Of a DNA stretch of 64,000 nucleotides, positions 15,973 through 23,984 are shown piece by piece; the stretch's first letter is position 1, and each line of letters opens with the position of its first letter. The notes under the pieces were generated by a model. The model was not told where the DNA came from and did not search any database. It saw only the letters and a program-made list of their open reading frames with translations. The position numbers were made by a program, and so were the translations under genes. This DNA is from Lysobacter sp. BMK333-48F3 (GTDB lineage Bacteria > Pseudomonadota > Gammaproteobacteria > Xanthomonadales > Xanthomonadaceae). Location: assembly GCF_019733395.1 (NCBI RefSeq), contig NZ_JAIHOO010000001.1:5160493-5224492 (forward strand). Reading direction: 5' to 3'.

Positions 15973-17976
15973 TTACTTCGCCGCCGCAGGCGCCGCGGCC
16001 TTGGCCGGCGCCGCCACCCGGCCGCCGAGCGAGCGCGACAGGAACGCCAGCAGGCGGGTGTAGAACTCGCGCTGGTGTTCCTTGACGTAGAAGCCGTGCC
16101 CTTCGGTCTTGTAGTACAGGGTTTCCACCGGCACCCCGGCGGCGCGCAGCGCCTTCTCCATCTTTTCGCTGTGGACGATCGGCGCGCGCTGGTCCTCGCC
16201 GCCTGCGGCCAGGAACACCGGCACCTTGATCTGTTGCGCCAACTGGGTCGGCGAGACCTTGGCGGTCTCCTCCTTGGAACCGATCCATTCGCGGATGTAG
16301 GTCTCGCCGGAACCGGCCTTCTGGATGTCGCCGGTGCTGTGCATCATCGGCAGGTCGTAGACGCCGACGTAACCGACCGCGCACTTGTACAGCGCCGGCT
16401 CCTTGGCCACGCCCATCAGCGAGGCGTAACCGCCGTAGCTGGCGCCGTACAGGCAGATCCGGGCCGGGTCGGCCACGCCCTGCTCGATCGCCCAGCGGGT
16501 GGCGTCGGTCAGGTCGTCCTGCATCGTGCCGCCCCACTGGCGCTGGCCGGCGAGCTGGAACGCCCGGCCGTAACCGGCCGAACCGCGGTAGTTCAGCTGC
16601 AGCACGGCATAACCGGCCTGGGCCAGCATCTGCGCGTCGTGGTCGAATTGCCACAGATCCTGGATGCCGAACGGACCGCCGTGCGGCATCACCACCAACG
16701 GCAGCGACTTGCCGTCGCTGCCGTTGGGCGTGGTCAGCAGGCCGGACAGCGCCAGGCCGTCGCGCGCCTTGAGGCGGACCGGGCGCACCGGCCCCATCTT
16801 CGCCGGATCGACCCAGGAGCCGCGGCTGATCACGTGCGCGGCATGCTTCTTGGCGTTGTCGTAGAGGAAGATGTCGCCGGGATTGCGGTCGCTCCAGCTG
16901 CGCAGCAAGGCCAGCCCGCCGTCGGCGGTCTCGGAGGTGACGCGCAGGCTCTCGCCCTTGAACGCGGCCTCCAGGCTGCGGTACTGCTTGGCCTCCGGCG
17001 AGGTCTTGTCGAAGAACTCGGTGCGCGGCACGCCGTCGGCGAAGAACACGCCGACCGGGATGTTGCTGTTGCGGCGGTAGATCGTCCGCTGCGGATCGGC
17101 GACCGGATCGCGCAGGATCTCCTTGCGGCTCTGGCTGGCGATGTCGAAGGCGACGATCGCGTCCGGCCCCTGCGGCTGCTCGCTGCGGAAATAGGCGACG
17201 CTGTCGTCGGCGGAGAAGCCGATCGGGCGGTCGATGCCCTTGCCCTGCGCGTCCGAGCTCAGCAGCTGCCAGTCCTTGCCTTCGCCGGCGCGGTAGAACA
17301 GCTTGCGCACCTGGTCGGTGCCGTAACCCAGCGCGAACCGGACCACGCCCTGGTTGTCGGTGACGAAATCGGCGTTGCGCACCGGTGCGATCGCGATCTG
17401 GTTGCGGCGCCCGGTGTACACGTCCAGGCGCTCGGCGCGGGTGTAGGCGTCGGCGGCGAACTGCTGCACCGAAATCACCACGCTCTTGTCGTCGCCGGGC
17501 AGGTCGTCGACCAGGAAGGCGGCGACCTGCTCGACCTTCTTCGGCTGGATGCGGGTGCCGGCGCCGGCGCCGCGCACGCGGTAGCCGACCAGCACGTCGA
17601 TGCCGGTGCCGTTGGCGTTCATGGCGTAGATCTCGCCGGTCGGCTGCGGCTCGTCGCGCGAACCGAGCTTCTGCGCCATGCCCATCAGCACCCGGGTCGG
17701 GCTGACCCACCAGAAGTCGTGCACGTGGTTGTTCTTGCCGAGCCGGAACGCGCCGGTCATCTTCATGCCCTCGCGGGAGAAGATCACCAGCATGGTTTCG
17801 TTCTCGGTCGGCACCGTGGCGGCGTAGAACTCGCCGGTCGGCGAAAGCTTGATGTCGACGAAGGCGTCGTCCTTGATGAACGACTCGACATCGACTCCCT
17901 CGGCAGCGGCCGCAGCGGCCGCCATCGGCGCTGCCAGCCCCGCGGCCAGCAGCAACGCGTATCCCCACAACTTCAT
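15973..17976 (-). CDS. Secreted S9 family peptidase (prolyl oligopeptidase type), second copy
   Basis: A 667-residue exported serine peptidase, only distantly similar to the S9 enzyme at 9595-11676. It has a signal peptide (KLWGYALLLAAGLAAPMAA), a propeller domain, and a C-terminal hydrolase domain with Ser513 in GASYGGY, an Asp in AAGGEDQRAP and a His in EGHGFYV. The C-terminus carries an Ala/Lys-rich tail after the last helix (AAPAKAAAPAAAK). The start at ATG 17976 is supported by GGGGGAAGG just upstream and gives the whole signal peptide. In-frame sequence further upstream is Arg/Gly-rich and was rejected. It probably acts in the periplasm on oligopeptides before uptake by the neighbouring transporters. 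Confidence 0.9.
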   Translation of the reverse strand: MKLWGYALLLAAGLAAPMAAAAAAAEGVDVESFIKDDAFVDIKLSPTGEFYAATVPTENETMLVIFSREGMKMTGAFRLGKNNHVHDFWWVSPTRVLMGMAQKLGSRDEPQPTGEIYAMNANGTGIDVLVGYRVRGAGAGTRIQPKKVEQVAAFLVDDLPGDDKSVVISVQQFAADAYTRAERLDVYTGRRNQIAIAPVRNADFVTDNQGVVRFALGYGTDQVRKLFYRAGEGKDWQLLSSDAQGKGIDRPIGFSADDSVAYFRSEQPQGPDAIVAFDIASQSRKEILRDPVADPQRTIYRRNSNIPVGVFFADGVPRTEFFDKTSPEAKQYRSLEAAFKGESLRVTSETADGGLALLRSWSDRNPGDIFLYDNAKKHAAHVISRGSWVDPAKMGPVRPVRLKARDGLALSGLLTTPNGSDGKSLPLVVMPHGGPFGIQDLWQFDHDAQMLAQAGYAVLQLNYRGSAGYGRAFQLAGQRQWGGTMQDDLTDATRWAIEQGVADPARICLYGASYGGYASLMGVAKEPALYKCAVGYVGVYDLPMMHSTGDIQKAGSGETYIREWIGSKEETAKVSPTQLAQQIKVPVFLAAGGEDQRAPIVHSEKMEKALRAAGVPVETLYYKTEGHGFYVKEHQREFYTRLLAFLSRSLGGRVAAPAKAAAPAAAK

Positions 17977-18115
17977 GGCCCTTCCCCCTGCACATCGTCC
18001 TTGGCGGCCGCCGCAGCGGCCGCTGTCGCTGCGCGACGGCCCGATCATAGGGGGGCGGCCGCGGCCGCACAAACGCACACAGGACGCCGCCGCAGCGGCA
18101 CCGCGGGGGCCGCGC

Positions 18116-19015
18116 TCAGGCGGCCGGGCGGTCCAGGGTCGCGGCCAGGGCGGCGCGCCAGTGCGGCACGTCCAGGCCGTACTCGTCCCGCAGGCGGCCG
18201 CTGTCGAGCACCGAGTAGGCCGGGCGACGGGCCGGCGTCGGGTAGTCGGCGGTGGCGATCGGCTCGACCCGTGGCTGCCGCGCGATCAGCCCGCGCGCCA
18301 AAGCTTCTTCGAAGATCGCCTCGGCGAAACCGTGCCAGCTGGTCTGGCCGCCGGCGACCAGGTGGCGCACGCCGGATTGCTTCAAGCCCTGGCGCAGCAC
18401 CTGCGCCGCGGCATCGGCCAGCAGCCAGGCCGGGGTCGGCGAACCGTGCTGGTCGGCGACCACGCGCAATTCCTCGCGCTCGCCGCCCAGGCGCAGCATG
18501 GTGCGCAGGAAGTTGTGCCCACGCGTGGCGTAGACCCAGGCGGTGCGCAGGATCAGATGGTCGGCGCCGCTGGCCCGGATCGCCTCCTCGCCGGCGAGCT
18601 TGCTTTCGCCGTAGGCGCTGATCGGGCCGGTCGGGTCGGTTTCGAGATAGGGCCGGGTGCCGCTGCCGTCGAAGACATAGTCGGTCGAGTAGTGAATCAG
18701 GCCGATCCCGTCCGCCGCGCACAGCTGCGCCAGCCGCTCCGGCGCCCCCGCATTGACCACGAACGCGAGCTCGCGCTCGTTCTCGGCGCGGTCGACCGCG
18801 GTGTAGGCGGTGGCGTTGATCACATGATCGGGCCGCACCCGGCGCAGCAAAGGCTCGATCGCGTCGGGCTGGGCCAGGTCCAGGGTTTCGCAGGCCGAAC
18901 CATCCTCGGCCAGACGGCCGCTGCGGGTGGTGGTCACCACCTCGCCCAACGGGGCGAGGCTGCGGCGCAGTTCGTGGCCGACCTGGCCGTCGCCGCCGAG
19001 CAGCAGCAACCTCAC
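18116..19015 (-). CDS. rmlD: dTDP-4-dehydrorhamnose reductase RmlD
   Basis: A 299-residue short-chain reductase, the last enzyme of dTDP-L-rhamnose synthesis (NADPH-dependent reduction of dTDP-4-dehydrorhamnose). The N-terminal nucleotide-binding motif is LLLGGDGQVGHEL. The Tyr-x3-Lys pair is in YGESKLAGEEAI, preceded by the STDYVFDG motif. The GTG start at 19015 overlaps the rmlC stop by four bases (GTGA), so translation is coupled. The start is fixed by the beta-strand preceding GGDGQVG. The gene order rmlBACD is the common Xanthomonas/Lysobacter order. The product feeds lipopolysaccharide or exopolysaccharide rhamnose. Confidence 0.93.
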   Translation of the reverse strand: MRLLLLGGDGQVGHELRRSLAPLGEVVTTTRSGRLAEDGSACETLDLAQPDAIEPLLRRVRPDHVINATAYTAVDRAENERELAFVVNAGAPERLAQLCAADGIGLIHYSTDYVFDGSGTRPYLETDPTGPISAYGESKLAGEEAIRASGADHLILRTAWVYATRGHNFLRTMLRLGGEREELRVVADQHGSPTPAWLLADAAAQVLRQGLKQSGVRHLVAGGQTSWHGFAEAIFEEALARGLIARQPRVEPIATADYPTPARRPAYSVLDSGRLRDEYGLDVPHWRAALAATLDRPAA

Positions 19016-19569
19016 GGCGCGTACACCGGCAAGCGGTCCTCGGCGATGTCTTTCAGCAACGGCGCGACCGCGTCCTTGGCCGACAGGCTCGGCTCGCTGA
19101 GCGGCCAGTCGATCGCCAGGTCCGGATCGTCCCAACGCACGCCGGCGTCGGCCGCGGCGTCGTAAACGTTGGTGCACAGATAGCTGAACACCGCGCGCTC
19201 GCTGAGCACCGCGAATCCGTGGGCGAAGCCTTCCGGGATCCAGAAATGGCGCTTGTTCTCGGCGCTCAGCACGACCGCGGTCCAGCGCCCGTAATGCGGC
19301 GAACCGCGGCGGATGTCGACCGCAACGTCCCACACCTCGCCTTCGACCACCGAGACGTACTTGCCCTGCGGATTGGGCCACTGGTAATGCAGGCCGCGCA
19401 GCACGCCGCGCGCGGACGAAGACACGTTGCCCTGCACGAAGCGCGGGTTGAGGCCGTGCGCGGCGAGCTTGTCCTGGTTGAACGACTCGTAGAAGAAGCC
19501 GCGCGCGTCGCCGAACACTTGCGGTTCGATGACGACGCAGCCGGGCAGATCGGTTTCGATGATTTTCAA
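19012..19569 (-). CDS. rmlC: dTDP-4-dehydrorhamnose 3,5-epimerase RmlC
   Basis: A 185-residue cupin-fold epimerase of normal length that converts dTDP-4-keto-6-deoxyglucose to dTDP-4-keto-L-rhamnose. Catalytic and conserved segments seen: GFFYESFNQ, VLRGLHYQ (active-site His), VVEGEVWDVAVDIRRGSPHYG and WIPEGFAHGFAVLSE. It begins 10 bases after rmlA ends and overlaps rmlD by four bases. ATG start MKIIETDLPG is standard for the family. Confidence 0.95.
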   Translation of the reverse strand: MKIIETDLPGCVVIEPQVFGDARGFFYESFNQDKLAAHGLNPRFVQGNVSSSARGVLRGLHYQWPNPQGKYVSVVEGEVWDVAVDIRRGSPHYGRWTAVVLSAENKRHFWIPEGFAHGFAVLSERAVFSYLCTNVYDAAADAGVRWDDPDLAIDWPLSEPSLSAKDAVAPLLKDIAEDRLPVYAP

Positions 19570-19579
19570 ACGTCTTTCC

Positions 19580-20464
19580 TCAGGGCACGAAGCCGCGCTC
19601 GGACAGCCCGAGCAGGTATTGGCCGTAGCCGTTCTTGGCCAGCGGGCGGGCCAGTTCGGCCAGTTGCGCGGCGTCGATCCAGCCGTTGTTCCAGGCGATT
19701 TCCTCGGGGCAGCAGATGCGCAGTCCCTGGCGGGCTTCGATGGTTTCGATGAAATTGGACGCTTCCAGCAGCGACTGGTGGGTACCGGTGTCGAGCCAGG
19801 CGTAGCCGCGGCCGAGCTGCTCCAGATGCAACGAGCCCTCTTCCAGATAGATCCGGTTGAGGTCGGTGATTTCCAGCTCGCCGCGCGCCGACGGCTTGAG
19901 GCGGGAAGCGAACTCGCTGGCGCGGCCGTCGTAGAAATACAGGCCGGTGACCGCGTAGTTGGAACGCGGCTTGTCCGGCTTCTCTTCCAGGCCGACCACC
20001 TTGCCCTCGCGGTCGAACTCGGCCACGCCGTAGCGCTCGGGGTCGCTGACCCAATAGCCGAACACGGTCGCGCCGTGATCGCGCTGGCCGGCGCGCTTGA
20101 GCATCGCGGTCAGGCCCGGGCCATGGAAGATGTTGTCGCCCAGCACCAGGCAGCTGGGCTGGCCGGCGACGAAGTCCTGGCCGATCAGATAGGCCTGGGC
20201 CAGGCCGTCCGGGCTGGGCTGGACCGCGTATTCGATCTTCATGCCCCAGCGCGAACCGTCGCCGAGCAGGGTCTTGAACAGCGCCTGCTCGTGCGGGGTG
20301 TTGATGATCAGCACCTCGCGGATGCCCGCCAGCATCAGCACGCTGAGCGGGTAATAGATCATCGGCTTGTCGTACACCGGCAGCAGCTGCTTGCTGATGC
20401 CCTGGGTGATCGGATACAGCCGGGTGCCGGAGCCGCCGGCGAGGATGATGCCCTTGCGATTCAT
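19580..20464 (-). CDS. rmlA: Glucose-1-phosphate thymidylyltransferase RmlA
   Basis: A 294-residue nucleotidyltransferase of normal length. It joins glucose-1-phosphate and dTTP to make dTDP-glucose, the entry step to dTDP-rhamnose. The nucleotide-binding motif [30 protein letters not shown] is intact at the N-terminus (shown here as its core [11 protein letters not shown] and [10 protein letters not shown]). [23 protein letters not shown] and TGLYFYD follow, all RmlA hallmarks. ATG at 20464. It lies 10 bases after rmlB and 10 bases before rmlC. Confidence 0.95.
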   Translation of the reverse strand: MNRKGIILAGGSGTRLYPITQGISKQLLPVYDKPMIYYPLSVLMLAGIREVLIINTPHEQALFKTLLGDGSRWGMKIEYAVQPSPDGLAQAYLIGQDFVAGQPSCLVLGDNIFHGPGLTAMLKRAGQRDHGATVFGYWVSDPERYGVAEFDREGKVVGLEEKPDKPRSNYAVTGLYFYDGRASEFASRLKPSARGELEITDLNRIYLEEGSLHLEQLGRGYAWLDTGTHQSLLEASNFIETIEARQGLRICCPEEIAWNNGWIDAAQLAELARPLAKNGYGQYLLGLSERGFVP

Positions 20465-20474
20465 GCGTGCGTCC

Positions 20475-21527
20475 TCAGGCCTGACCGATGCGTTCCAGGC
20501 GATAGCTGCCGTCGAGCACGCGCTGCACCCAAGCCTGGTTGTCCAGGTACCAGTCGACGGTGTGGGCGATGCCCTGCTCGAAGGTCAGGGTCGGCGCCCA
20601 GCCCAGCTCGCTCTTGAGCTTGGAAGCGTCGATCGCGTAACGGCGGTCGTGACCGGGACGGTCGGTCACGTAGGTGATCAGCGATTCGCGCGCGCGGCCG
20701 TCGGCCAGCGGGCGGCGTTGGTCGAGCAGCGCGCAGATGGTCTTGACCACGACGATGTTGGCGCGCTCGGCGTCGCCGCCGACATTGTAGGTCTCGCCGA
20801 TGCGGCCGGCTTCCAGCACCCGCGCGATCGCCGAGCAGTGGTCGCCGACGAACAGCCAGTCGCGCACGTTGAGGCCGTCGCCGTACACCGGCAGCGGTTC
20901 GCCGACCAGGGCCTTGGCGATGATCAGCGGGATGAGCTTTTCCGGGAACTGGAACGGCCCGTAGTTGTTCGAGCAGTTCGTGGTCAGGACCGGCAAGCCG
21001 TAAGTGTGGTGGAAGGCGCGGACCAGATGGTCGGACGCGGCCTTCGACGCCGAGTACGGCGAATTCGGTGCGTACTGGGTGGTCTCGGTGAACTTGCCGG
21101 TCTCGCCGAGGCTGCCGTAGACCTCGTCGGTGGACACGTGCAGGAAGCGGAAGCCGTCGCGCGCCGGCGCGTCCAGCTGCTTCCAATAATCGCGCACCTG
21201 CTCCAGCAGGCTCAGGGTGCCGACCACATTGGTGTGGACGAACGCGGCAGGGCCATCGATCGAGCGGTCGACATGGCTTTCGGCAGCGAAATTGATCACC
21301 GCGTCGGGGCGGTGCTCGGCCAGCAGGCGCTTGATCAGGGCCGCATCGCCGATGTCGCCCTGGACGAAGACGTGGGCCGGATTGCCCTCCAGGCTGGCCA
21401 GGGTGTCGAGGTTGCCCGCATAGGTCAGAGCGTCGAGATTGACGACCTTGATGCCCTTGCGGACCGCATCGAGAACGAAGTTACCGCCGATAAAGCCGGC
21501 ACCGCCGGTCACAAGCCAAGTAGGCAC
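20475..21527 (-). CDS. rmlB: dTDP-glucose 4,6-dehydratase RmlB
   Basis: A 350-residue NAD-dependent dehydratase that opens the rml operon. It has the glycine-rich [10 protein letters not shown] motif near the N-terminus, the STDEVYGSL segment (active-site Thr-Asp-Glu) and the [12 protein letters not shown]yr-x3-Lys pair. Length is normal. Translation starts at GTG 21527 with AGGAGT (minus strand, 21535-21540) about eight bases upstream. It is the first gene of a four-gene operon whose members are spaced by 10 bases or overlap. Confidence 0.95.
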   Translation of the reverse strand: MPTWLVTGGAGFIGGNFVLDAVRKGIKVVNLDALTYAGNLDTLASLEGNPAHVFVQGDIGDAALIKRLLAEHRPDAVINFAAESHVDRSIDGPAAFVHTNVVGTLSLLEQVRDYWKQLDAPARDGFRFLHVSTDEVYGSLGETGKFTETTQYAPNSPYSASKAASDHLVRAFHHTYGLPVLTTNCSNNYGPFQFPEKLIPLIIAKALVGEPLPVYGDGLNVRDWLFVGDHCSAIARVLEAGRIGETYNVGGDAERANIVVVKTICALLDQRRPLADGRARESLITYVTDRPGHDRRYAIDASKLKSELGWAPTLTFEQGIAHTVDWYLDNQAWVQRVLDGSYRLERIGQA

Positions 21528-21927
21528 TCAGGACACTCCTTTATTTGATCGACGAAGATCGGGCCGGCCAGCCGGCGCGGACGCCCAGCGCCCGCACACC
21601 CGTTGCATCGGGCTGTTCAGCTTGCCCGGCCGATCCGAGCAAGTGCCGGATTGTAATGCCTATCCGGCTCCCGGCCGCGAGCGGCCGGGGCATCGATTCA
21701 TCCTGTGCCGGTCCGGTTGCGGCGAATCCGCCGCAGCGACCGCGTGACCGACCTCACACCCGCTCGCCGACCGGCGAAAACACGACAAAGCCGGCAAGGC
21801 GCAACCCGATGTTAGGGCTGCGTGAAGACAGGACCCGCACGACTGGAGACAGGGTCGAGCGGCGAAACCCTCGCCTGAGACGATCCGGACGGGCGCAGCC
21901 GACGCCGCGCCCGTCCGCAAGCCGGCC
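21528..21927. promoter_or_regulatory. Gap carrying the rml operon promoter
   Basis: A 400-base gap between rmlB and the 3' end of a glycoside hydrolase gene, both on the minus strand. It holds the rmlB ribosome binding site and, further out, a TACAAT on the minus strand (21650-21655) that could be a -10 box, although no good -35 stands behind it. No small gene or clear terminator was found. Confidence 0.3.
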
Positions 21928-23355
21928 TCAATCCACCGTCACCACCACCACGCTCATCCACGGCACCTGCACCACCACCCGCCCCTGGGCGAAGGCGACC
22001 GCATTGGCGATCCGGGCCGGGGCGCGGAACTGCGCGCCGAGGGCGAAGTCGGCCGGATTCATGCCGCGGCCGTGGCGCCAGGCCGAGTACACCCCGCTGG
22101 CCTTGCCGCGCAGGTCCATGACCACGCGCCGGTCCAGCGAGGCCGACTTGTTGATCAGCACGATCTTCTTGGCGTCGTCGGTGGCGAACACCTCCAGTTC
22201 CGGGATCGCGCTGGTCGCCGCGACCATGGTCGAACCGAAGCGCCGCGACCAGGTGCCGCCGGTCCACACGCTCATTCCCCAATACGCCGGCAGGCGCACG
22301 TGCTGCCCGTCCGGCTGGTCGTTGCGGCCGGTGCCGTCGGTGATCAGGCCCAGCGGGCCGTTGTTGTCGGCGTACTGATAGGCGCTGCCGCCGGCGTTGA
22401 GCACGTGACCGATCACCGAGGCGGTGTGGACCAGATTGCGCGAGGTGTAGAACGCGTCGCGCCAGCTGCCGTCGTACCAGGAGTTGTAGTTGAACTCGCC
22501 GACCTGGATCGCGATCCCGTCGGCGCGCTCGCCGAAGGTCGTGTCGATCTCCTGGCGCAGCCAGGCGATGGCGTCGGCGTACTGGCCGGTGCGGTGCAGG
22601 TTGTCGACGCGCTGGCCGTCGCCGTACTTGTGGAAGTCGACCACGTCGACATCGGCGTGGCTGGCGGCGAAGAACTTGCGGAAGTCCCCGAACTTGTAGT
22701 CGGCCCAGGTCACCAGCGAAGGGCCGGCCAGGGACAGCGGCCGCGCGCTGGCCGCGCGCATCGCCGTCGCGATGGCGTGGAAGCCGTCGCTGCCGTTGCC
22801 GCCGTGGATGTAGGGATCCATGCCGAAGCCGTTGTCGGGCTCGTTGCCGATGATGTAGTCGTCGACCGGGCCGCCGTGGCTGCCGCCGTTGTCGTTGAAG
22901 TAGCGAACCAGGGCCGCGGCGTCGCTGGCGCGGATGTCGTTGTCGTTGGCGCTGCCGCCGACGGCGATCATCGGGATGCCGCCGATGCCCTTGATCGCGC
23001 GGATATAGGCCTCGCCCTCGTTGCCGCCGTGCACGCCGCCGGCGGCGGAGCCGACCTGGCCGTCGTGGTGGTACAGCGGGATGCGCCAGACCAGCGGCCC
23101 CAGTTCGCCCAGGTAACGCTGCCACAGCGCCTGGTTCGGCCCCTTGATCAGGTTGCTGCCGTTGTCGGCATAGGTCGACACGGTCGAGCCCAGCGAATAG
23201 GCCGAAGTCGGCTGGCGATGGGCGGTGAAATCGACCACCACGTTGGCGGCCTCGGCGGCGTGGAGCGGGTTGCTGCCGAGCAGGGCCAGCGCGGCGGCCA
23301 GTACGGCGGCAAGAGGAAACGACGGGAGGGCGTGGGAGCGTAACGATAAGCGCAT
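21928..23355 (-). CDS. Secreted clan-A glycoside hydrolase (GH39/GH79-like)
   Basis: A 475-residue exported protein. The signal peptide (SFPLAAVLAAALALLGSNPLHA) leads into a TIM-barrel with the two clan-A glutamates: an acid/base candidate Glu172 in IIGNEPDNGFG (the NEP motif) and a nucleophile candidate Glu287 in VGEFNYNSW, 115 residues apart. The C-terminal 90 residues look like the beta-sandwich that follows the barrel in GH30, GH39 and GH79 enzymes. The family and substrate were not recognised with certainty. ATG 23355 has GAGG upstream and yields the signal peptide, while the longer upstream frame does not look like protein. It is divergent from a secreted metalloprotease across a 629-base gap. 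Confidence 0.65.
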   Translation of the reverse strand: MRLSLRSHALPSFPLAAVLAAALALLGSNPLHAAEAANVVVDFTAHRQPTSAYSLGSTVSTYADNGSNLIKGPNQALWQRYLGELGPLVWRIPLYHHDGQVGSAAGGVHGGNEGEAYIRAIKGIGGIPMIAVGGSANDNDIRASDAAALVRYFNDNGGSHGGPVDDYIIGNEPDNGFGMDPYIHGGNGSDGFHAIATAMRAASARPLSLAGPSLVTWADYKFGDFRKFFAASHADVDVVDFHKYGDGQRVDNLHRTGQYADAIAWLRQEIDTTFGERADGIAIQVGEFNYNSWYDGSWRDAFYTSRNLVHTASVIGHVLNAGGSAYQYADNNGPLGLITDGTGRNDQPDGQHVRLPAYWGMSVWTGGTWSRRFGSTMVAATSAIPELEVFATDDAKKIVLINKSASLDRRVVMDLRGKASGVYSAWRHGRGMNPADFALGAQFRAPARIANAVAFAQGRVVVQVPWMSVVVVTVD

Positions 23356-23984
23356 GGAAACCTCGCAGGGACACGGACAGGAGCGCGGCCGAAGCGCCGT
23401 CGCGCCAGGCGCCGTCATCGACGGTCGCGGCGGCGCGATCCGGCACGCAACGGCAGCGACGCGCACGCTACCCCCGGGCCGCGGCCGGAACCGCGACATG
23501 GATCGGCCATGCACAGGAGCACACAGATCGCGCCCCGAATTCGGGTCGCTAACACGCGTCGCACTTGACATCGATCACACAACGCCTGCGTCGACCAGGA
23601 GTCTTGTTGCTTTGCTACATGCAATCGCGTCGGCACCGACGACCCGGCCGCCTGCATTGCAAGCGACACACGTCACAGCGACAAGAATCGCATCGGAAGA
23701 AAGCGCGAAATCACCACGGAAACGCAGCCGAATCGATTAGCGTAGGCGCCTTCCACTCCGCTCAAATTCGGCATGTAAATCGAAACACATATCAAAATAT
23801 TCTAAGTATCGGTGTCGAAAATTTTCTACATTCGACTCGCTCGCCCGATCCGCACGAACGCGACGGCGGGGCGTCCGCAGCGACGTCCGCTGCCCTATGC
23901 GCGCCAGCGTATCGGCACCGAATCGTTCCGAACCATCGCCTTGGCAACGGGACGCCATTCCATCCCGTCATGGAGGTTCGCAAC
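23356..23984. promoter_or_regulatory. Divergent gap between hydrolase and metalloprotease genes, with CRP/Clp-like half sites
   Basis: A 629-base gap with a distinctly AT-richer middle (about 23560-23860). TTGACATCGATCACA (23565-23579) has one perfect CRP half-site (TCACA) opposite a weak one. AGCGACACACGTCACA (23662-23677) is similar. Clp, the Xanthomonadaceae CRP homologue, controls secreted enzymes, so these are plausible but unproven. TTGACA at 23565 has no matching -10. No gene is supported here: the open frame that crosses it lacks coding character. Confidence 0.3.

Noticed and set aside
23565..23570. TTGACA as a -35 promoter box for the metalloprotease
   Set aside because: No TATAAT-like sequence at the right spacing and it is about 400 bases from the start codon. 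Recorded only as part of a possible CRP-like site.
23565..23984. N-terminal extension of the metalloprotease frame
   Set aside because: The extension is AT-rich promoter DNA without coding character. The signal peptide and GGAGG place the start at 23985.
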